From the NCBI GenBank assembly GCA_963580285.1, contig OY757025.1, positions 115,571,900 to 115,635,899 of the forward strand: a stretch of 64,000 nucleotides of DNA, given 5' to 3'. Shown in pieces: positions 9,440-21,700 of the stretch (positions within the stretch are counted from its first letter, which is position 1; each line of letters opens with the position of its first letter). The notes under the pieces are model-generated. The model was given only the letters and a program-made list of their open reading frames with translations. It had not been told where the DNA came from and searched no databases. Position numbers and translations under genes: made by a program. Source of the stretch: Lucinisca nassula. Taxonomy: Eukaryota; Mollusca; Bivalvia; Lucinida; Lucinidae.

Positions 9440-9878
9440 ACAGCAAAATTCCTATATTAAAACCACCTTTGGGATTGTTCAAAAGTGGTCTTTAAGACCA
9501 CTTTTGAACAGTCCCAAAGGTGGTCTGTTACTATAGGATACCAAGGCAATAAAACAAAATATGGAACATTTTAAATATGCTTTTAAGGGGAATAGGAACA
9601 CTCGGCAGTTTTTTCCACCATTTTTCAAAGGGAGACAACTTTTGGGACTTCCTGTTCGCTTACCAATAAGCCCTGCCACACTGAAAAAGGGGTCTACTCT
9701 TAAAGGAAAGAATTTGCTCCTCAGGAGCAAATTCTTCCCTTTTAAGAGTTGACCCCATTTGACATGGGAGACAAAAATATTTTTGCAGGCATTGCCTCCC
9801 CTGAAGGTATACCCATTCCCCTTAAAAATATAATTTGTTTCATTTTTAGCTGGTTTTAATAGCGGAATTTTACTGCGT
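9440..9878. mobile_element. MITE-9 (CAGTAAAATTCC-type ends) hosting a MITE-6 insertion
   Basis: Ends CAGCAAAATTCCTATATTAA and GGTTTTAATAGCGGAATTTT. A strong hairpin at 9461-9525 pairs CCTTTGGGATTGTTCAAAAG with its complement. MITE-6 is inserted at 9583-9825. Related copies are at 18907-19941, 21306-21482, 29178-29270 and 46728-47140. Confidence 0.7.
9587..9821. mobile_element. MITE-6 copy with TTAA duplication
   Basis: Starts GGGGAATAGGAACACTCGG and ends CCCATTCCCC, with TTAA at 9583-9586 and 9822-9825. A central hairpin pairs AAAGGAAGAATTTGCTCC-type wording. Other copies are at 26190-26406, 39961-40170, 48107-48316, 50916-51128 and 53215-53325. Confidence 0.8.
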
Positions 9879-10070
9879 CTGAACCTGTGATCATTCAAAG
9901 CCTTGATAATTGAAAAACAAAAGAACCAATCTAACAGACTTTGAATTAATGAGGTTCTACTGTACATCTTGCAACAAGAATTCTTTACATAGACACTGGA
10001 ACTTCAATGTGTCTAATTCCAACTGGCTCCGTAGTCCCTTGAGAAGTCGTCCCATCGCTCCAGATATTTT

Positions 10071-10371
10071 TGTTTGATTGATTTGAGGTTTAACATCCCC
10101 GTCAACACTGTAAAGGTCATTTTGGAGACGTTGCTTCCAATTTTGTGGGACTTTTACCAGACATTGAGATGAAATGACTTCTCAAGCCCTGTCGCCCAAT
10201 GAAACCAATAGGGTTTATTAGCATGGACGGTCCGCCTCCCACCGCGGTTCCTGGACAGGCTTAGATCCTCTAAGCGGTTTACCAGTACTAGTGTGTGGGC
10301 CGGATTCAGCTCTCCGTGGAAGCATCATGCAACCCATATATTTCTTCAAGCCCCTATGGGCGGGGGGACAC
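10071..10371 (-). mobile_element. SINE-B copy, full length
   Basis: Minus-strand unit from GCCC-rich 5' end (10371) to the GTTAAACCTCAAATCAA-type 3' tail (10075). The consensus is ~300 bp. The tail and its (CAAA)n run look like a SINE 3' end, but no A/B boxes are visible at the 5' end. Confidence 0.75.
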
Positions 10372-10429
10372 GCTCCAGATATCCATATTTTAGGTTGATT
10401 TAGGGATTTTTTTCTAATTTTATCTTGAA

Positions 10430-10828
10430 AAGGTATCGTACTGTTCCTAAGTATTGGGACAGACAGGCCTATGCAAACAGTGCAGACCCAGATCAGACTA
10501 TTCCTGATCAGGGTCTACACTGTTTGCCATTCCGTTGGCACTGTTTGGACTCCTTACTGGATTGTGAAACAGATTTGCTAAAAATTTTGGAGAATTACAG
10601 CAAGCTCTCGAGGTGTCTGAAGTTATAAGAATTTTACCCGTAATGATCCTAAGTATTGTGACAGATAGGCCTAAGCAAACAGTGCAGACCCTGATCAGAC
10701 TGCTCCTGAAGGAGCAGTCTGATCTGGGTCTACACTGTTTGCCATACAGTCTGCACCTTTTGGACTCCTTGCTGGATCGTTAAAGAAATTTGCTCAAAAT
10801 GTCTGAATTTTTTAGGATTTTTTTGGTA
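10430..10828. mobile_element. Two tandem MITE-3 copies
   Basis: Unit ends are CCGTAATGATCCTAAGTATT and TTTTTAGGATTTTTACGG-like. Each unit holds a core-A hairpin (10486-10527 shortened; 10675-10745 complete) followed by CTTTTGGACTCCTTGCTGGA. The second unit begins at ~10638. Confidence 0.7.
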
Positions 10829-10924
10829 TGCTAAAGCCTCAATGACAACGGACCTTTATTTTAAAGAGTGTCAAAAAGATTTTGGTAAGCCACCACCTTT
10901 ATGTTTCCTGACCTGGCGCTATGA

Positions 10925-11138
10925 TTAACCCTTATCTTGCTGAATATTCATCTAAGCCACACCCATTTCTGTCCATCAACCAATCAAATTACGTTATTTA
11001 GTTTACTGCTACAAATTCATAAACTGAATGTCAAACAGTGTAGATCCTGATCAGATGGCTATTTCAGAAGCCATCTGATCTTAATCTACACTGTTTGCAA
11101 AGATAGGGGTTATCGTGAACAGCAAGATAAGGGTTAAC
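10925..11138. mobile_element. MITE-1 copy, complete
   Basis: TTAA-flanked CCCTTATCTTGCTG...CAGCAAGATAAGGG with central core-A hairpin 11034-11097 and interior TAAGCCACACCCATTTCTGT. Confidence 0.85.
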
Positions 11139-11239
11139 CCTGAGAGGCTCGAACCACCCTTGTTTTGAACAAATTTTTCATTATGATAACACACCCATGT
11201 GCCAAAGCGCATTCAAATGGGTACTTTTCCTATGAAGAT

Positions 11240-13200
11240 TTTTGACATTTTTCCTATTTATTCTCCAATCACAAGTTGTTGGTGCTCCTTATAATTGCTT
11301 CATTAAGGCGGTTCTAATGAGTATCCACAATCAGTGTTTTTATGCCCCCGCATCGGATGATGCCGGGGGCATAGAGTTTTTCGGTTTTCCGTACGTGCGT
11401 CCGTGGGTACGTGCGTACGGTTTCCAAACGTACGAAAGTGTGTACGTACGTACGTACGTACGTATGTAATCCTGTTAGACTCAGGTTAAGGTTTTTGTAC
11501 AAGGTAGAACTTGAGCTCATATTTTCCAAACCATACAATAGATTTGGTTAATATTTTGTATGATGACAGATAGGTCCAAACTTTTATTCAGCACTACCCC
11601 CACCCATACCCATGACCTCAAGGTCAAGGTCACGAACTTAGAAATCTCTAACGTTTAAGCCAAAGGTTAAGGTATTTGTACCAGGTAGAGCTTCAGCTCA
11701 TATTTTCCAAACCGTGTAATGAATTTGATTCATATTGGGTATGATGATACATATAGGTCCAATGCTTTATTCAGCAATACCCCCACCCATACCCATGACC
11801 TCAAGGTCAAGGTCACAAACTTAGAAATTTCTAACGTTTAAGACCCAGGTTAAGGTATTTGTACTACATAGAACTTGAGATCATATTTTCAAAACCATAC
11901 AATGGATTTGGTTTATATTTAGTATGATGATAGATATAGGTCCAAAGTTTTATTCAGCAATACCCCCACCCATACCCATGACCTCAAGGTCAAGGTCGTG
12001 GACTTTGAAATTTTTAATGTTTAACATCCAGGTTAAGGTATTTGTACCAGGTAGAACTTGAGCTCATATTTTCATAACCATACAATGGATTTAGTTTATA
12101 TTTACTATGATGATTCAGATAGGTCCAATGGTTTATTCAGCAATACCCCCACCCATACCCATGACCTCAAGGTCAAGGTCACAGAATTAGAAAATTTTTA
12201 ATGTTTAAGACTTTGCAGGTATTTGTACCACCAATTTCAATATAACTTCACACAAATGTTCCTTATAAAAATATCTCATGCAAGTTCAACTTTTAAGGTC
12301 ATGGCCTCAAGGTCAAGGTCACGGTGGCTATTTTTCGAAAAACTTTGTCATTGCTCTAGCGCCTACATTTCTTCACTGATTTCAATATAACTTCACACAA
12401 ATGTTCTTTATGACAATATCTTGAGGGAGTTAGACTTTCAAGGTCATCACCTCAAGGTCAAGGTCACTGTGACTATTTTTAGAAAAACCTTGCCATCGCT
12501 CTAGCGCCTACATTTCTTCACCAATTTCAATATAACTTCACACAAATGTTCCTGATGACAATATCTCGAGCTATTTTGACTTTCAAGGTCAAGGTCACTG
12601 TGGCTATTTTTAGAAAAACTTTGTCATCGCTCTAGCGCTTACATTTCTTGACTAATTTCAATATAACTACACACAAATATTCCTTATGACAATATCTCTA
12701 GCGAGGTCCCTTTTCAAGGTCAAGGTCACTCTGGCCATTTTTAGAAAAACTTTGTCATCCCTCTAGCGCTTACATTTCTTCACCAATTTCAATATAACTT
12801 CACACAAATGTTCCTTATGCCAATATCTTGAGCCATTTCGACTTTCAAGGTCAAGGTCACTATGGCTATTTTTAGAAAAACTTTGTCATCGCGCTCTAGT
12901 TTATATTATATTTTTTGAGAGCTCATATTTCTTGAACCATGTGATGGGTTTGCTACATATTTGGAATGATGATAGATACATGTCAGCAGTTTCATTCATC
13001 CATAACCCCGCCCCTGCCGCATGACCTTAAGGTGATGGGGGGGATGTGAGGTAGGTCCCTGGGCGGGGGCATTTGTGTTGTATTGACACATTTCTAGTTT
13101 TAACCAGAAATAAGGAAAATCATGTACGGTACATCCTGGAAAACCCCACTTTTCTCAATATAAAATGGTCTTTACATGGGCATTCTTTGCATGGACTTGA
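11240..13200. mobile_element. Fold-back family copy split by a tandem-repeat element
   Basis: Core-B wording (GCGGTTCTAATGAGTATCCA) ends at ~11335, and the matching outer segment (CCAGAAATAAGGAAAATCAT, GGAAAACCCCACTTTTCTCA) resumes at ~13100, with the 11341-13073 element between them. Confidence 0.6.
11341..13073. mobile_element. Tandem-repeat element with two internal satellites (pearl-like architecture)
   Basis: Ends TATGCCCCCG and CGGGGGCAT. After a short TACG-rich microsatellite (11440-11466), a 182-bp unit is repeated about four times (phase points 11482, 11664, 11846, 12029). A second unit of 131-145 bp follows about five times (12235, 12379, 12524, 12655, 12786). Nearly all units contain one or more AAGGTCAAGGTCA motifs. 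No open frame is credible. Confidence 0.75.
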
Positions 13201-13309
13201 TAATCTGTCTGATGGTTAATCTGATGGAGGCATATTTGAAACCTTTGTAGCCCAGACCAAAGGCTTCTTTTTTTTCGTCATATCCATGTTTCCCTAACCA
13301 CACTTGTCC

Positions 13310-13575
13310 TATGTCCCCGCCAACACTATTTAGGTCACGTTGGACATGTTGCTTCCAATTATGTGAGACTTTTACCCGACAATGAGATAAAATTACATCT
13401 CAAGCCCTACTGCCCAATAAAACCAATAGGGTTTGCATGCATGGACGGCCCAACTCACACCACTTTGCCTGGGCAGGCTTTGACATTCTAAGTGGTTTAC
13501 TAGTACTCATGTGCGGTCGCTCTCTGCTCTGCATGGAAGCATCATACTCCGAAATCCATTTCTCCAAGCCCCAAT
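13310..13575 (-). mobile_element. SINE-B copy
   Basis: Diverged unit: ATGTTGCTTCCAATTATGTG...CTGGGCAGGCTTTGACATTC...TGGAAGCATCATACTCC. The 5' GCCC-rich end is reduced and the 3' tail is incomplete. Confidence 0.65.
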
Positions 13576-13599
13576 GGGTGGAGGCCAAAAGTTCTGGTT

Positions 13600-14236
13600 T
13601 TAGTGCCGATCATTAATCATGGACAAACATCAGAGAACCCTGAATAAAACCACCTGACCTTCCATTGCAGAACTTGATGTCAAATGTGACCCAAGCTAGG
13701 CTCAAACCCACAGAGGTGAGAGACCTAATGATTACTGTAAAAATGCTAAAAATTGGGATACCTTGCTGTAATTCTTCTAAAATATTCACAAATTTGTTTC
13801 ACGATCCAGCAAGGAGTTCAAAAGGTGCAGACAGAGTTGCAAACAGTTAACCCTTCTCTTGCTGAATATTCATTTTAGCCACAACCATTTCTGTCTCTCA
13901 ACCAATCAAATCACTTGATGTAATTTATTGCTACAAATTCATAAACTGAATGCCAAACAGTGTAGATCCTGATCAGATGGCTTCTTCAGAAGCCATCTGA
14001 TCTGGATCTACACTGTTTGCAAAGATAGGGGTTGTCGTGAACAGCAAGATAAGGGTTCTTCAGAAGCCATCTGATCTGGATCTACACTGTTTGCAAAGAT
14101 AGGGGTTGTCGTGAACAGCAAGATAAGGGTTAAGACCCGGATCAAACCGAGTCTAATTGCTTAGGCCTATATGTTCCAATACTTAGAATCATTACGTTAA
14201 GAGACAGCACTCTTACTTACTAGCCTATGGAGGCCC
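13600..14236. mobile_element. Three-level nest: SINE-D containing MITE-3 containing MITE-1
   Basis: SINE-D runs to AGAGACCTAATGATTAC at ~13736 and resumes at ~14197 (TTAAGAGACAGCACTCTTAC). MITE-3 halves are 13733-13846 and 14134-14196, ending TTCCAATACTTAGAATCATT. MITE-1 sits at the TTAA within the MITE-3 core-A hairpin. The order of insertion is therefore SINE-D, then MITE-3, then MITE-1. Confidence 0.7.
13847..14136. mobile_element. MITE-1 copy with tandemly duplicated right half
   Basis: Left end TTAACCCTTCTCTTGCTG and a complete core-A hairpin 13960-14020. The ~75-bp right part (from CTTCAGAAGCCATCTGATC to CAGCAAGATAAGGGTT) occurs twice in a row, at ~13983-14056 and 14057-14132. Confidence 0.8.
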
Positions 14237-14375
14237 AAAAGAAGTAAGATGCATATCCAGCTAAGCTACTGGCCCCAGCACAACTACATTTCAACTTATT
14301 TGCCTTCGAAAAGAGATGTGGAAACTGCTTTATATTTAGATTCTCAGTTCATTTTAATGCAGAAAATCCCTATAG

Positions 14376-14560
14376 TTAACCCTTATCTTGCTGAATATTC
14401 ATTTAAGCCACACCCATTTCTGTCTATCAACCAATCAAATTTCTTGATGTAATTTATTGCTACAAATTCATAAACTGAATGTCAAACAGTGTAGATCCTG
14501 ATCTGTATCTACACTGTTTGCAAAGATAGGGGTTGTCATGAACAGCAAGATAAGGGTTAA
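14376..14560. mobile_element. MITE-1 copy with deleted hairpin loop
   Basis: TTAA-bounded, normal ends. The inner part of core-A is missing, leaving CAGTGTAGATCCTGATC joined to TGTATCTACACTG. Confidence 0.8.
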
Positions 14561-14749
14561 CTACTGGAAAGCAATGTCCATATTTCAATGAATACATTGA
14601 CTCATGCATCAATGATGTCGAAGTAAACAATGGTTCTCGTCAATATGATTGGACGATGGCGATGTTGTGCCACCAACGGCGCTGTTCTGCTGCCAATAGG
14701 AAAACTGCTTGTAATTGTTTTCTTCTTTGATTTTAGCCCTTAACACATT

Positions 14750-15059
14750 TTGTACCGGAAACCCCAAAACGGGAACCCCGGCAAACAGTGCTATATCTAA
14801 GGTGGATTATTCCATTTGGTACAAAAAGGGTTAACCCTTTTTGTACCGTATGGAATCTTCCTCCTTATATATAGCAGGATTCCATTTCAAAATTTAGGGG
14901 TGTCAGGTTGTGTTTTCATCAAAATTTATTTGGAAAATGACTGAACTTTTAGCAAACAGTGGAGGCCCTGATCAGACGCTGCATTCTGCAGTGTCTGACC
15001 TGGGCCTGCAATGTTTGCCAAGTTACCCCTTTAGAGGTTTCTGGTACTGAATGGGTTAA
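14750..15059. mobile_element. Two adjacent MITE-2 copies sharing one TTAA
   Basis: First copy 14750-14834 is internally deleted; second copy 14831-15059 is inverted relative to it and complete, with core-A at 14953-15018. Ends are CCCTTTTTGTACC and GGTACTGAATGGG with TTAA at 14750, 14831 and 15056. Confidence 0.75.
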
Positions 15060-15116
15060 ATAAAACTTTTTTTTTGCCCTATGATGGATGGGAAATAAAG
15101 TAAGTAATGAGAGTAA

Positions 15117-15250
15117 TTTATTTATCATTCATTAAATTATGAAATTATCGGGTCTCGAGCAAAGTTTAAGTGAACCCCTTTGCTTAAACTTTGCTCATGA
15201 CAAAATGTTGTTCATAATTCTATGAACATTAAATAATTTCTTAAATGAAA
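15117..15250. repeat. AT-rich hairpin
   Basis: GAGCAAAGTTTAAG pairs with CTTAAACTTTGCTC (15160-15203), and flanking TTCATTAAATTATGAA wording pairs with TTCATAATTCTATGAACATT. No known family. Confidence 0.55.
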
Positions 15251-15397
15251 GTAGGCTTTCCATTAGGGTCTGTTGTTTCATGTTTGTGTGTCTTTCCCTT
15301 TGGTGTCTGATGGGAGCTGTGGGTTGATTGTACTGATTCCTGATCATTGCCTCCACTTCTATTTTAAGACAGGTATAACTGCATTAGAAAGGTAATT

Positions 15398-15636
15398 AAT
15401 AAGTTCTGAAGTTAGATCCTTTGGAAGCAAGAAATACACCAAATAAACAAAAATAGCAGACTCGGTTTTATTGAGTCTGTTCATGACCAGTACTGAAATG
15501 TGCAACACCTGCAACGCCCTCTAGCACAGGCTTAAGCAGAACTCTATTTTCAAAATGATACCAAATGAACTCAATGATCCCAAAGGACCAGAAAATATAA
15601 TCTGCACTATGATGATGTTCCGAGAGTCAGTTTTCC
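15398..15636 (-). other. MED24: MED24 3'-UTR
   Basis: Sequence directly downstream of the MED24 stop on the minus strand. AATAAA at 15472-15467 lies ~165 nt after the stop. A ~216-bp segment (15398-15613) is repeated in the same orientation at 55107-55325 inside a mobile element in a MED24 intron. The true cleavage site cannot be seen. Confidence 0.65.
15467..15472 (-). terminator. Candidate poly(A) signal AATAAA in a hairpin loop
   Basis: In RNA sense, CAGACTC and GAGTCTG form a perfect 7-bp stem with AATAAAACC as loop. The whole hairpin is kept in the intronic copy near 55168-55190. Confidence 0.6.
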
Positions 15637-15786
15637 TCATGAAACTGTTTCATCAGAAGTAAATCTAGCATTCTGACAGATGGCTTTTGCAGCAACCTTC
15701 CGGCCATTGATGTTGGAGAGATCACACAGCTGCAACATGTGCTCGTTAGTGAATACTCCTGGTAGACACTTGATTAGCTGAGAGAG
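15637..15786 (-). CDS. MED24: MED24 exon o (last, with stop)
   Basis: 150 nt, residues 663-711 and TGA. LSQLIKCLPGVFTNEHMLQL, then CDLSNINGRKVAAKAIC; the vertebrate C-terminus ends similarly in LPLGRQVAAKAIAAL, and here ~12 further residues follow. Acceptor TTCTTTTCAG. A degenerate second copy of its 5' part lies at 17686-17735. Confidence 0.94.
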   Translation of the reverse strand, partial: LSQLIKCLPGVFTNEHMLQLCDLSNINGRKVAAKAICQNARFTSDETVS

Positions 15787-18700
15787 CTGAAAAGAAGATG
15801 ACAGTTAAATTATCATTAAAACATTGATCATTTTACAGGCAAATTTACTTACAGTAATGATCCTAAGTATTGGGACAGATAGTCCGAAGCAAACAGTGAA
15901 GACCCAGATCAGACTGCTCCTGAAGGAGCAGTCTGATCAGGGTCTTCACTGTTTCCATTCCAACTCTACCTTTTGGACCCCTTGCTGGATTGTGAAACCA
16001 TTTTGTTAATATTTTAAGAGAATTACAGAAAGTCCTCAAGGTGTCCCAATTTTTAGATGTTTTACGGTACATTTTGCTGTCAGAGGAAGTGTGTGTAGCT
16101 TTTACAAATCCAAAGCTACTTACATTTTTTTCAGCACAAATACAGCTATATAAGATACTTAACTTGCTAGAATAGATAATAATAATATAATGAGGCTAAC
16201 TATGTGTTGAACAAGCAAATTCGTTGAATTGATATCCCCCGCCAAATGGGTTTTTCGTGTAGAATGGCAAGAAAATATATCTGGCCAAAATTGAGGATGG
16301 TTCTAAGAAGCAAACTAGAGACGATGAGGAAGGGCCCCGCTGAACATTTACTCCCTGGATGAGAGGCTGTACCCTGACCTACTGACCTAATTATCAGTAG
16401 AGATTAACTTGTCTGTCAAAGTTGAGGTTTATTTACCTGTTATGTGGTTTCAAGGATACCAAAATAAAATTCGCGAATATTAAAAAAACCCGATATAATC
16501 ACAAAATAGACAAAATTCCTCAATTTCAATCATTTAAGGGGAAATAACTCTGGATAAAAAAGTCAATCCAGGTAAATCCGAAAAAAAAATGCGCGTGCAT
16601 CACGGCAGCATAATAATACATATTTATTTCAAGTTTCAATTTATTCCATGCAATAGTTGCTGAGAAGCGGTTCCAGACAAAGTGAGACAACGAAAAATCC
16701 AGAATTTTAATCATTTAAGGGGCCATAACTCTGGGTGTAAAAAGTCAATCCGAAAAAAATTTGTGCCTGCATCACCACAGCATAATAATACATATTTATT
16801 TCAAGTTTCATATAATTCCATGCAATAGTTGCTGAGAAACAGTTCCCGACAAAAAAGTGAGACGACGAAAAATCCAGGATTACAATCATTTAAGGGGCCA
16901 TAACTCTGGAGGTAAAAAGTAAATCCGGAAAAAAAATGCGCGTGCATCACCACAGCATAATAATACATATTTATTTCAAGTTTCATTTAATTCCATGCAA
17001 TAGTTGCTGAGAAACGGTTTCGGACAAAGTGAGACGACGAAAAATCCAGAATTTCGATCATTTAAGGGGCCATAACTCTGGATGTAAACAGTCAATCCAG
17101 AAAAAAATTGCGCGTGCATCACCGCAGCATAATAATACATATTTATTTCACGTTTCATTTTTAATTCCATGCAATAGTTGCTGAGAAACAGTTCCGGACA
17201 AAGTGAGATGACGAAAAAATCCAGAATTTCAATCATTTAAGGGGCCATAACTCTGGATGTAAAAAGTCAATCCGAAAAAAAATTGCGCGTGCATCAATGC
17301 AGCATAATAATACATATTTATTTCAATTTTCATTAAATTCCATGCAATAGTTGCTGAGAAACGGTTCCGGACAAAGTGAGACGACGAAAAATCCAGAATT
17401 TCAATCATTCAAGGGGCCATAACTCTGGATGTAAAAAGTCAATCCGAAAAAAATTGCGCGTGCATCACCACAGCATAATAATACATATTTATTTCAAGTT
17501 TCATTTCATTCCATGCAATAGTTGCTGAGAAACGGTTCCGGACAAAAAAGTGTGACGGACGGACGGAAGGACGGATGGACGGACGGAAGGACGGACGGAC
17601 GGACGGACGGAAGGACGGACGGACGGAAGGACGGACAACGCCAAAACTATATCCCTCCGCCTTCGGCGGGGGATAACAAATGGACCCAGGTGTTCATTAG
17701 TGAATACTCATGGTAGACAGTTGATCTGCCTAGAAAGCAGCATCATGCACACAAAAAAGACAGCATGAGGACGGATCGGGCATGCTGATCCGAATCTTTG
17801 TGAAGTACATATAGTCAAAGACGTTTTTGATTGATGGAGCTCAATCAATTTTATCACATGATGCTGCATCTGAGAAAGTAATAACACCATGTAATATGTT
17901 ATAATCTTATATGGGTGTAAGGGGTGGATAGAAAAATCCGTCCCAAGGATCACTGTCCGACATCACGAGGCTTGCCGAGTGATGCCGGACAGTGATCCCG
18001 AGGGACGGATTTTTCTATCCACCCCTCACATCCATATTGGATTCTTCTTCTTGCATACCTTCCATTTCTTAGCATGGAATTTCAATGCTGCAGTCAGTTC
18101 GGTTACCAACCTCCGCCATATTGTGTTGACACTGCAGGAATGTAAAGTGATGTCACGGATCGTGCATGACGTCAACCTTAACAACGGCGCACACAAGGTC
18201 GTAATCAACCAGTGCATTTATCAATCACGCGATTATATTTGATTTGGGATTGGAACACAAGGGTCAGTACATAAATTTCTATCCCAGAGTAAAATCAGGG
18301 ATTTCTTTGTCTGGTGTGCAGGAATCCCTAATCCACTAGTGGATAAAATATGCAATTTTGTTAGATACACCCAGTAAAGTTACATATACAGCATCCTTAA
18401 TGATTTCATGTTTACTAACAGTGCACATTTGACATTTTTTTAACAAGAATTCCGTCAAAGGCTATGGCACTGTTGTGCCTGTAGTAAACTTGGCCATTTT
18501 GGTGAATGCCAGGGGGGTCGCAAATGTTGACTGATTGACAAACAGACTGAAATCTGGACTCCTGTATGGCACCATGCTAAAAACATGTTCAATAAAAATC
18601 ATGAATAAAATGTGTTTTAAATGCCACCTTGAATTTGTGATCATGTATTACTAAATTTATTAGACTCGTTGAGGAAAAGGGATACAATGCTCAGCGAAGC

Positions 18701-21700
18701 CTTAATTTTATTCCTTTTTCCTCAACTCATTCAATAAATTCAGTAATACAGGGACACTCCTCTATACATATGAGAAGCCCCGCCCAACAGGACACTGGCT
18801 AACAGTACAAGCTAAGATCAGATGCCAAAACCCTGTGCCATTTCAAAACTAAACCTCCAAAAATGACTCATTCTGACACCTCTAAATTTCAAAATGAACT
18901 CATATACAGTAAAATTGCTATATTAAGACCAACTTTGGGACTATTAAAAACAGTCCCAAAGGTGGTATGCAGAAGTTACAAAGCAAGAATAACAACATCC
19001 TACATAAGCTTTTAAAAACTGAATTACAGTTGAACCTGCGGGGGCGACGACCTGTCTTAAGCGATTTCCTGTCTAGAATGACCGTCATGCAGTCCTCCCG
19101 AGCGATTTTCAATGTTAAATTATCTGTTCTGAGTGCCCACCTGCCCAACGACCACTTAAAACTTGTCCAAATTGTAAAATTTCCCTGCCTTGTGCGACCA
19201 AATAAGTTACCTGTGACACCAGAAGATCAACCGGTGCACCAGTACCAATAATTACCTCTTTTCATATTATCTTTGGACACCAAAATTATGTCACTGATTA
19301 TGACAAGTGCGGGGATGAAAATTAATTTTTTGCGAATTATAATCAATACATGCACTGATTGACGCTAATTGGATTGTTTGGTCATAATGTGTATGCTACT
19401 AAGCGTTTGAATAGATGCGAAAAAAATAATGAATAAAATTGCGGTCGTCTCGGCAAACTATCATTGCGACTTGTATTGGTGGCTCGGTAAACTACCACCT
19501 GACTTGTATCGGTGTCTCGGCAAACTACCACCGCGATTTGATCTGTTTTTTTATTTATTTCATCTTAAAACACCTGTTTTTCAAAAATCTTTTGAATTCA
19601 TAGTTTTCTCATTATCATACATTTAAATTAATATTCAGTCTTTTTTAATTCATCTTAAAATAACCATTTATATTTTAATAATGATCTCATAAATTGCATA
19701 GTGTGATTTAAAAAAAAACTAAAAAAAAAACTTGATTTATCCTCCCTGCCTTAAAAGACGACCTGTCTTGAAAGACCACTTTTTGTTCTTCCCAGAGGTG
19801 GTCTGTCAAGACAGGTTTGACTGCAGTCTTAATTTAAGGTGATCTTTTGTTTATTTGATTTGAGATTTAACGTCCCAATAAATACTATTTAGATCATTTT
19901 GGAGACATTTAGGGGGTCTTAATAGTGGAATTTCACTGTATATTCATGAGAAGATTCCATTCAGAACAAAATGGGTTTTGTTTGTTTGTTTTGTGGTGTA
20001 ATGCCTTAGTCAACACCATTTATGTCACATCACGTGAACACTTCCGTGAAATGAACACCCCCTTAAACCCCACTTTATATAGAGAAAAACTGGGGTTTAC
20101 GGGGATCGGGGTATTCCTTAATTTTCTTATTACTGCTCCAAGACATATGTTTAGGGTACTTGTTAGAACCGCCTCAATGAGCACCTGCAACCTATGTTTG
20201 CAGTAAAAATAACAAAAATATCACAAAATTTCACCAGAAAAGTAGCTATTTTGGATATGTGAAAAATGCACTATGTTGCACGGGTGTGTTATTGTAATGC
20301 ATGTCAAGCCGGTTAGTTTCCCTGACCACATTTTACCTGGTCATGCTAATACATAAGCAGTTAACGAGTACAGTGCACTTTCTTTTGCCAGAATCTGACA
20401 AGTGGCCTTCTTGAATCAGTGGAAGGGAGAGAATGACCGCAGAAAAGATTTCATGATCAATCTCCACCAAAGAATGTTGCCAACCAAGCAGGGCTTGAAC
20501 CCACATCCTCTTTGAAGAATGCTCAAACCCGCATCCTCTTCAAGTTTATCTTAACTCACCATATTGGGTGGGATCATCTGCAGTATGTACTGACTGTGTT
20601 TTTGGCCACACTTGACTGCTTCATCCAATAAGCTCACGATGAAACTGATTCGGGGACTGATGTTTCCTTCAATAACTATGGCGTTCATCAGTCGGAATAA
20701 GTTCACTGAAATGAAAAACATACAAATAATTTTCTTACATTTACTCTTTATGTAACAAATGGAATCTTCCTCTTTATATATAGGAGTCCATTTCAAAATT
20801 TAGGGGTGTCAGGTTGTGCTTTCTTTAAAATTTATTTACAAAATAGCTTAACTTTTTGCAAACAGTGATGGCCCTGATCAGATGCCGCATTCTGTGGCGT
20901 CTCATCTGGGCCTGCACTGTTTACTATGTTACCCATTTGGGGGTTTCCAGTACTAAACGGGTTAAAAAAAAGCCTTCATAAATTAAACTCAAATGTGTAT
21001 GAATCGTATCAGAAGAAAACACGTTTTTGACAAATGCTTGTCAGTATTTATTGCCACATGAAGTACACAGCCCATAACTGCATTTTAGTGTTTAAACAAC
21101 AACATTATCAACCCATGAGGTCCTTAACCCATGATGTCATGCAAGCGATGCTGATGTCACAATTTCACATACTTTTTAGACATTGTTTTTCTGCCAATCC
21201 TGTATTTTACTCACGCTGCAGGCAATTTAAAAGTAGCCTACCATCTAATTTTTCTCTTTTTTTTTTAGGCAAAAATAATACTTGACATTTTATGTAAATT
21301 GTCTGTCTAAATTCCTATATTAAGACCAACTTTTGGGCTGTTCAGTCCCAAAGGTGGTCTCAACTTTTGGGCCAAAGGTGGTCTCATATTAGAGGAGAAT
21401 AAATGAAGAGAGAGCAAATGAAACTTCTTGAATTTGTTTTTAAAATTTTAGCTGATCTTAAAAGCAGAATTTTACCATACTTCTTCACCTAATACTAATG
21501 TTGCTGAACTTACATAGAGCTTTGTTTAAAGGGTCCTTCGTATCAATAGTAGGTGAAGCTTCGCCATCGTCCTTGGAGTTCAAGAAATCTGAGAATGTAA
21601 AATTACATCGTTGTTCAAAACCTTGTTATCTTAACAAGTTTGTTAGGTCAAAATGTTAACCCTTATCTTGCTGTTCACTACAACCCCTATCTTTGCAAAC

